Shown here: piece by piece, positions 58,775 through 64,000 of the stretch
How positions within the stretch are numbered: the stretch's first letter is position 1
Layout of the letters: each line of letters opens with the position of its first letter
DNA from: Narthecium ossifragum
Lineage: Eukaryota; Streptophyta; Magnoliopsida; Dioscoreales; Nartheciaceae
Direction: 5' to 3'
Assembly (NCBI GenBank): GCA_963920575.1
Contig: OY986966.1
Coordinates: 20,097,656 to 20,161,655 of the forward strand
DNA: 64,000 nucleotides
Notes under the pieces: generated by a model
Told to the model about the DNA's origin: nothing
The model's database searches: none
What the model saw: only the letters and a program-made list of their open reading frames with translations
Program-made: the position numbers and the translations under genes

Positions 58775-61537
58775 TGTTGACATCAATTTTAGCTAAAGCT
58801 AAGTCGACTACATTTGCAAAAGTCCCCGGGCTGAATCCGCACGCACCAAACCCAAATAGGCTCATACACAGTCGAGTCCATCCAAATCTCCTATATATCC
58901 CCGGTTTTGACGGCATCCTATACAAACTGAAGGAATAAAGGTATTTTGGTAATTTTACCTATTCAAGGGTATTTTGGGAATTTAGACCAAAATGCATGTC
59001 TAAATTTCCCACTACACTCCAAAATAGCCCTTACATAGCTTTGATGGCATCCTAAATAAGCTGTGTAAATATAGGGGCGTTTTGGTAATTTTCCACCACA
59101 CCTGAGAAATTATAGAAAATTCCCTGAAATAAATAAGGGAAAAATCCGAAAATTCAAGAAAACCCAAACAAATACCCGACTTCAAATTCGCCTAAGTCCC
59201 GGCAAAAATATACGCGCACCATATAATACGCGCACCTGTCCACGACACACACAGAAATCGCGTCGCCATTCGTCGCGCTTAAATATCCAAACCGAAAGGG
59301 TATTTTGGTCATTTAACCCCAAGTGGGCATTTTAGTCATTTCACACCTTCAGGGGTGTGAAAATCCGGAACAGAGATATTTCATCTGCACCGGGGACATT
59401 TCGGTCCAAAATATATGGCCGATAAAAAGGATATTTTGGTAATTTACACCCGGCTGGCCCGGGGATATTTCAGTAAAATTTTCAAAATATTATATGAAAT
59501 ATCAAAATTAAAATTTAAATAAGACATTTCAAATATCCGAATAATTCGACAAATATTCAGATAATTCAAATCTGAACATTCGAATTTCAAAACAAAATAT
59601 CTACCCATATAAAATCAGCCAAATCAAATATATATCATACCATATGAGAAATCAGCATCATCAATTATGGTTGGATTGCATTCCCATACCATATAAAAAA
59701 TAAAAATAAAATCAGCATCTCTAAATATGGTGGGATTATATGAGCTATCCTTATATAAAAGGATTAGCATCAATTAGTATCCCTTAATAAGGATATTCCA
59801 TCCCATATTAAGAGATCACCTCTCGTGCCTATAAAAGGAGGAGGGTGAAGGCTGGCTGAGGGCGGCCGGCAAATTGAGAGAGAAAAGGCTGAAAAATTGA
59901 AGAAAGAAAGCAGAGGAGAAGAGGCTGATACAAAGAAGGAGAGAAGGCTGACATAGAGGAAGGAGGAGGAGGAGAAGGAGATCGACCGCGGACGCTCAAG
60001 CAAAGAGAAGATCTGGCGCACCCTCATCCGGGAAGCTCTGTCGCCGTCGCCATCGCCCACTCTGCTCCAACCCGAGGACACCCATCGCCATCCTTCAACC
60101 AGCCCAAAAGCTCCATCGCCGTTCTCCGCTCCAAACCCAAAGGCGTCTCCGTCGCCGCTGCCCAACCAGAGAAACCCATCGCCGCCTAAGGAGTAACCCA
60201 TCATCTTCCTCGTCGCCGTCTTCCTTGAGCCAGTCCGAACCCATCACCAGTGTCGCCATCCTTCATCCAACCCAAAAAGCTCGTCGGAGGTTGAAGGCCG
60301 GTGGAAGAACACGGTGAAGCTGCGCAAGACACCCGGAGGAGGGCGTGAAAAGCTGGTTGAAGGAGACGTGAAAAGCTGGTTGAAGAAGACGGTGGAAGGC
60401 TGGTGGAAGAATGCGGTGAAGGCTGGTTGAAGAATGCCGGGAGGCTGCGCAAGACGGCCGGAGGAAGACGGCGAGTTCCTGCCAAGAAGTTCACTTCGGA
60501 GAAAAAGAGCTCGGAGGCTTGAAGACGAAGAGGCCCTGTTGACACTCCAACGCTGCGCACCACCAAACGACGCCGATCCCGCCAACACAGCCGGAACCCA
60601 TCGAGACGCTCCCGTCTTTGGGTTCCCGCTGCAAGAAGCTCCGTCCATCCCGCGGCTCAAACTCCACCTCTCCTCTCGCCGCACGGCCCAGACCTCCAGC
60701 AGAGCGGCGTCAGCCTCCTTCCTTGCCAGCGACGGGGATTGGGCCTAAGCTCTCTCTCTCTCGTCGCCGATGGCTTCGAAGGCAATGGTTCCCCTGTTCC
60801 AGCCGGTGCTTCTCTATCTCCCTGGTGGTCTAGCGATGTAGGAAACACAAACTTACTCTGAAGAAAGACGTCCGCCATCATCTTCCTCAAGTTCCAGCCG
60901 CTGATTTCTCTGCTCCGGCCACCTTCTCGCGACAGCGAAGCCCAGATCCATGCGCCCACAAGTTCCAGCCGCGACTCCCCTGCTTCCAGACAATCCTTTG
61001 GTCTAGTCCAAGGAGCTCCGTCCTCTATTCTAGCCGTCTTCAAGCTTCCAGCCGACGTCCTTGAACTCCAGCTGCTGCCCCCTCTAGTTCCAGCCGACAT
61101 CATCAACTCCAGTGGCTCCTCTTCCACGGCAACGAATCCCAAGTTCCAGCCGCTGACTTCCTCTGCTCCGGCTACATCCCCGCGGCGGCGAGGTCCAAAC
61201 CCAGGCGCTCTCAAGCTTCTAGCCAACGTCCTCAAGCTTCAAACCGATGTCCTCGAGCTCCAGCCGCTGCGTCCCCTGTTCCGGTCGCTGTGATCCTCTG
61301 TTCCAGCCGCAGGACCCCTGTTTTCAGCCAGCGTTCCAAAGGCCACTTTACCCCAACGAGCAAGACCATCTTCACTAGATTTGGGCTGACGGTGTCTCCT
61401 CTGAACTCATCAGCGAAACCTTGAAGCTTGGACGCCATCGACCGATAAGCTTCATCAACTCTATCGGCCAGAGGATTTGTCCATAACTCCGTCGGCTAGA
61501 CGCGTCTTCAACTATATCGGCCAGGCTCGTCCGCGAC

Positions 61538-63061
61538 TGATGTGCTGTCGCAGGCACTCGAAAATAAATCCAATACTCGTTAAAATAAATGTAGTAGTGC
61601 GAGTACGAGTCGATCCCACGAAGAGTGTTTAGCCTAGTTTTGTGCAAAGTGAACAAAGATAGGGGGTTTTAAACGTGAGGAAAACAGTAAAGAAATAATC
61701 TAAAACGAAGAAACAAGTTGAATCAAGAGAATAAACCTTGGTCCGAGTCAACATCCACCATCGGAATCCAACAACTGATCATAGATGCAAGTATCAATCA
61801 ATTCATACCATGAATATTCACCGTTCGAATTAAATTCGAATCTCTCCTCAATCATAGTTAATTAGAAACAAGCGATCTAATTAACCCTAACTACTAAACA
61901 ACCTAAGACAAGCGCTGTAGGTTTAATCTAGTAGAAGCCTTAAGAATAGGGAGATCAATGAAGCTAAACAACAGTAGATTATTAAATCCTAGTTGCTTCG
62001 CAGATTAAAGGGATCAAATAATTCCGGATTTGATATCTAACCTAGCAGTAGATCACCATGAATAATAAACTAGTAGCGCTCATAGTAATTAAACAAGACA
62101 ATCATGAGGATAAACACAGAATAATATTCAATACTCAAAGCATAAATTGAACAATAAAAATAAATTAGATCTCACAGTTTCATTGATTCCGAGGTTTCAG
62201 TCTCCTCGACCAAGGATCAAGATTTAGCCACGCAGGGCCATCGAGAACAAGCCTCAAAAGATTCCAATAAACAAGATAAAACCTAGAAAAAATATAAAGG
62301 AGGAGAAAGAGCAGCCAAAAGTGTCCAAGAATCCCCCCTCAAACCCTAGAAAGAGTCCTATTTATAGCCCCAAAGTCTCTCCATCCACGGATTAGATCAA
62401 AACCGTTGATTTAATTCACTGGGAAAGTCCGATCGATCCTTCTCTGGGTGTCGGATCGATCGGTTGCGTAAAAATCTTCAATTTCTAGTTCCGCTCGAGT
62501 CCGATCGATCGAACTATAGGTGCTGGATCGATCGGATGCGTAAAAATCCACCTTCTCTGGCTATTCCCGAGTCCGATCGATCGAACTTTAGGTGTCCGAT
62601 CGATCGGACCCCATAGGATGGATGTAGGGATCGATCGGACCATGTTCTGCCAACAAATATATGTTCTGTCACGTTTCTGCATAGTCCGATCGATCGGACT
62701 CTGGGTGTTGGATCGATCGGACGTTTCAGCGTATTACTGTTCTGCCATCCAGACTGCGCCATTGGTACTAAAATTACTGTAATTTCCTCTAAGAAACTCG
62801 GAATCACGAACCGTAAAATTCCCCAGAATCTAGACTTCAAGAGCTTTACAACCATATATATCACATCATCTGGTTCTTCATGATCAGGTCAAGATTAATC
62901 TTAAAAGTTGATCTATGCACTCTTTTCAGCTTCTTTTCGACTTAAGGACTTCAATTACATCCTAAATCAAAATATAAGAATAATAAGTGCATTTAGGAAC
63001 TAAATAAGCATAGGAGACTAAGTATTAAGGGATAAAAATATAACATTATGCATCATCATCA
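61538..63061 (-). mobile_element. Solo LTR with 'gatcgatcggac' array (copy 2, reverse), nested in the gypsy-type LTR
   Basis: It begins TGATGTGCTGTCGCAGG and ends GTTATGCATCATCATCA-type sequence, the reverse of copy 1. The perfect duplication gcgac flanks it (61533-61537, 63062-63066). The array is at 62420-62730. It is the best-preserved copy of this family in the window. Confidence 0.9.
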
Positions 63062-63062
63062 G

Positions 63063-63230
63063 CGACTATATTCGTGGCCGGCCCCAAATATATTCGGCAG
63101 CTTGATCAACTATATTCGCGGCTTCCGCAACTATATTCGGCGGCTCCCTCAGCTATATTCAGCAGCTTCGCCAACTACATTCGCGGCTTCCACAACTATA
63201 TTCGCGGCTTCCGCAACTTTATTCAAATGT
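63063..63230. repeat. Tandem 24-bp repeat in the gypsy-type LTR
   Basis: Units of gcaactatattcgcggcttc repeat about six times. Related units lie on the other side of the nested LTR (61490-61530), so the LTR inserted within this array. Confidence 0.8.
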
Positions 63231-63727
63231 CTTCCCCAAACTCATCATCTTCTAAACAAGACTCGGACAACACTCCTTCGACGCCACCAGCTTCGACGCG
63301 TGAACAATATTAGCTTCGACGCTCGGGTGACATTCGTTGACTCCACCAACTTCGACGCTCGGACGATGCGTTCCCTGTTCCAGCTGCTACATCTTCACGA
63401 CAACAATTGGACCTTGGACGACTCTTCCCAAACCCAGCGGACTTGAAGCCCCGACGACAAAAATATCCTGCATGGCGATGAACGTGGTGGTCCAAGACCT
63501 CACGCCATTTCGTTTTCCTTTTATTATTATTATAGGAAAATATTTATTTTTATTGAATCTAGAATCGGAGGTATTCCCCACGGGGATGTAAATGATGGAT
63601 TTGCCGACTTGACGATCCAGGGGTGTGGTGCCTGCAATTTCTCGATATGAAATTAAAAATGATTTGCTCCGAAATAAAATAGAAATCTCATCCCCGCGAG
63701 ATCGACGTTTTATCCACGAACAAAATC

Positions 63728-63745
63728 TGGCACGCCTGGTGGGAC
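63728..63745 (+). other. Candidate primer-binding region after the gypsy-type LTR
   Basis: tggcacgcctggtgggac follows the LTR end by five bases. The tRNA is not assigned. Confidence 0.5.
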
Positions 63746-63796
63746 CACACCTTACATATATACACTTACATCTTGACAAGTCTTACTTCTTAAATG

Positions 63797-64000
63797 AAGG
63801 TTATGGCATAGGCAACTTTTGAAGCGTTTGTCACTATTCGCTTCGGCGACCTCTCGTTTGACATCCCGATTAGAAGCGACGACCTTCCGATGTCGACAAC
63901 ACCATCAAAAGTTTCCTTCACCACTTCAGGAGCAGCTACCTCCGATGCACAAGTGAAGACTATCGTAGGACTTCATAAAGAGATGATGACTCGCCAAGAT
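63797..64000 (+). CDS. Start of a retrotransposon gag-like reading, truncated by the window end
   Basis: From 63797 the frame reads MKVMA, a stop, then ATFEAFVTIRFGDLSFDIPI and MSTTPSKVSFTTSGAAT, then GLHKEMMTRQD to the last base. The position is right for gag, but no gag domain is recognised. The downstream ATG at 63890 gives an open frame to the window end. Confidence 0.45.

Larger units (their letters stand above)
58775..64000 (+). mobile_element. Long gypsy-type LTR retrotransposon, left LTR and start of internal region
   Basis: The LTR begins TGTTGACATCAA (58775) and appears to end CACGAACA at 63722, the TGTT/AACA inverted end pair. The leader tctggcacgcctggtggga follows. Minus the nested solo LTR (61538-63061), the LTR is about 3.4 kb. 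The element is inserted in the third copy of the older LTR family. The first LTR half is AT-rich, the second GC-rich with repeated agttccagccg. The right LTR lies outside the window. Lineage is not certain. Confidence 0.75.

Noticed and set aside
60657..61235. 192-residue minus-strand open frame and other frames at 60-61 kb
   Set aside because: They lie in the GC-rich half of the gypsy-type LTR with repeated agttccagccg. GC-richness lowers stop frequency.

Overview
The window is plant nuclear DNA. All 17 internal introns of its one active-looking gene are GT-AG, and the rest is dense with plant-type transposons (LTR retrotransposons, MULEs, hAT and PIF/Harbinger-like MITEs). A monocot is likely, probably a commelinid: a captured SHORT-ROOT fragment is very GC-rich, and the gag and FAR1-related sequences are of common plant types. 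I cannot name the species; pineapple or a relative is only a guess.

Left half (1 to about 30.9 kb). One gene on the minus strand fills this part: a CHD1-type chromatin remodeler of the plant CHR5 class. I traced 18 coding exons from the ATG at 29795 to 356. They join in frame to 2,805 nt (935 codons) and cover the acidic N-terminus, the tandem chromodomains, the SNF2 helicase lobe and the start of the second lobe. The 3' part lies beyond position 1. A 5' UTR intron and a CT-rich promoter lie at 29.8-30.9 kb. Introns are swollen by insertions: a MULE-type foldback element (5907-6458), an element with an 11-bp target duplication (2220-2622), a PIF-like MITE (11919-12275), a GC-rich MULE-like element (13389-14048) and a gag-only copia element with two LTRs (15131-18973).

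Right half (30.9 to 64 kb). This is a nested transposon landscape. Solo LTRs of one long-LTR family lie at 32394-35888, 46598-50408 and 54275-57560. A solo LTR of the copia family seen in the CHR5 intron lies at 36477-37512, with a MITE inserted exactly in its last three bases. A Pack-MULE (38080-39783) carries a captured SHORT-ROOT (GRAS) fragment. A FAR1-related (FRS) pseudogene (about 40.6-46.4 kb) is broken by two LTR insertions. A hAT element (48702-49868) sits inside one solo LTR, and a MULE (56576-57382) inside another. A decayed Ulp1-like gene runs on the minus strand (about 52.2-58.0 kb). A long gypsy-type LTR plus the start of its internal region (58775-64000) is inserted into an older LTR and itself contains another solo LTR. 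Target-site duplications (TSDs), read directly from the sequence, set most element borders and the order of insertion.

No tRNA, rRNA or CRISPR array was seen. The main points are the layered insertions with exact boundaries, the Pack-MULE gene capture, and three unrelated repeat families that each carry dense arrays of short palindromic motifs.
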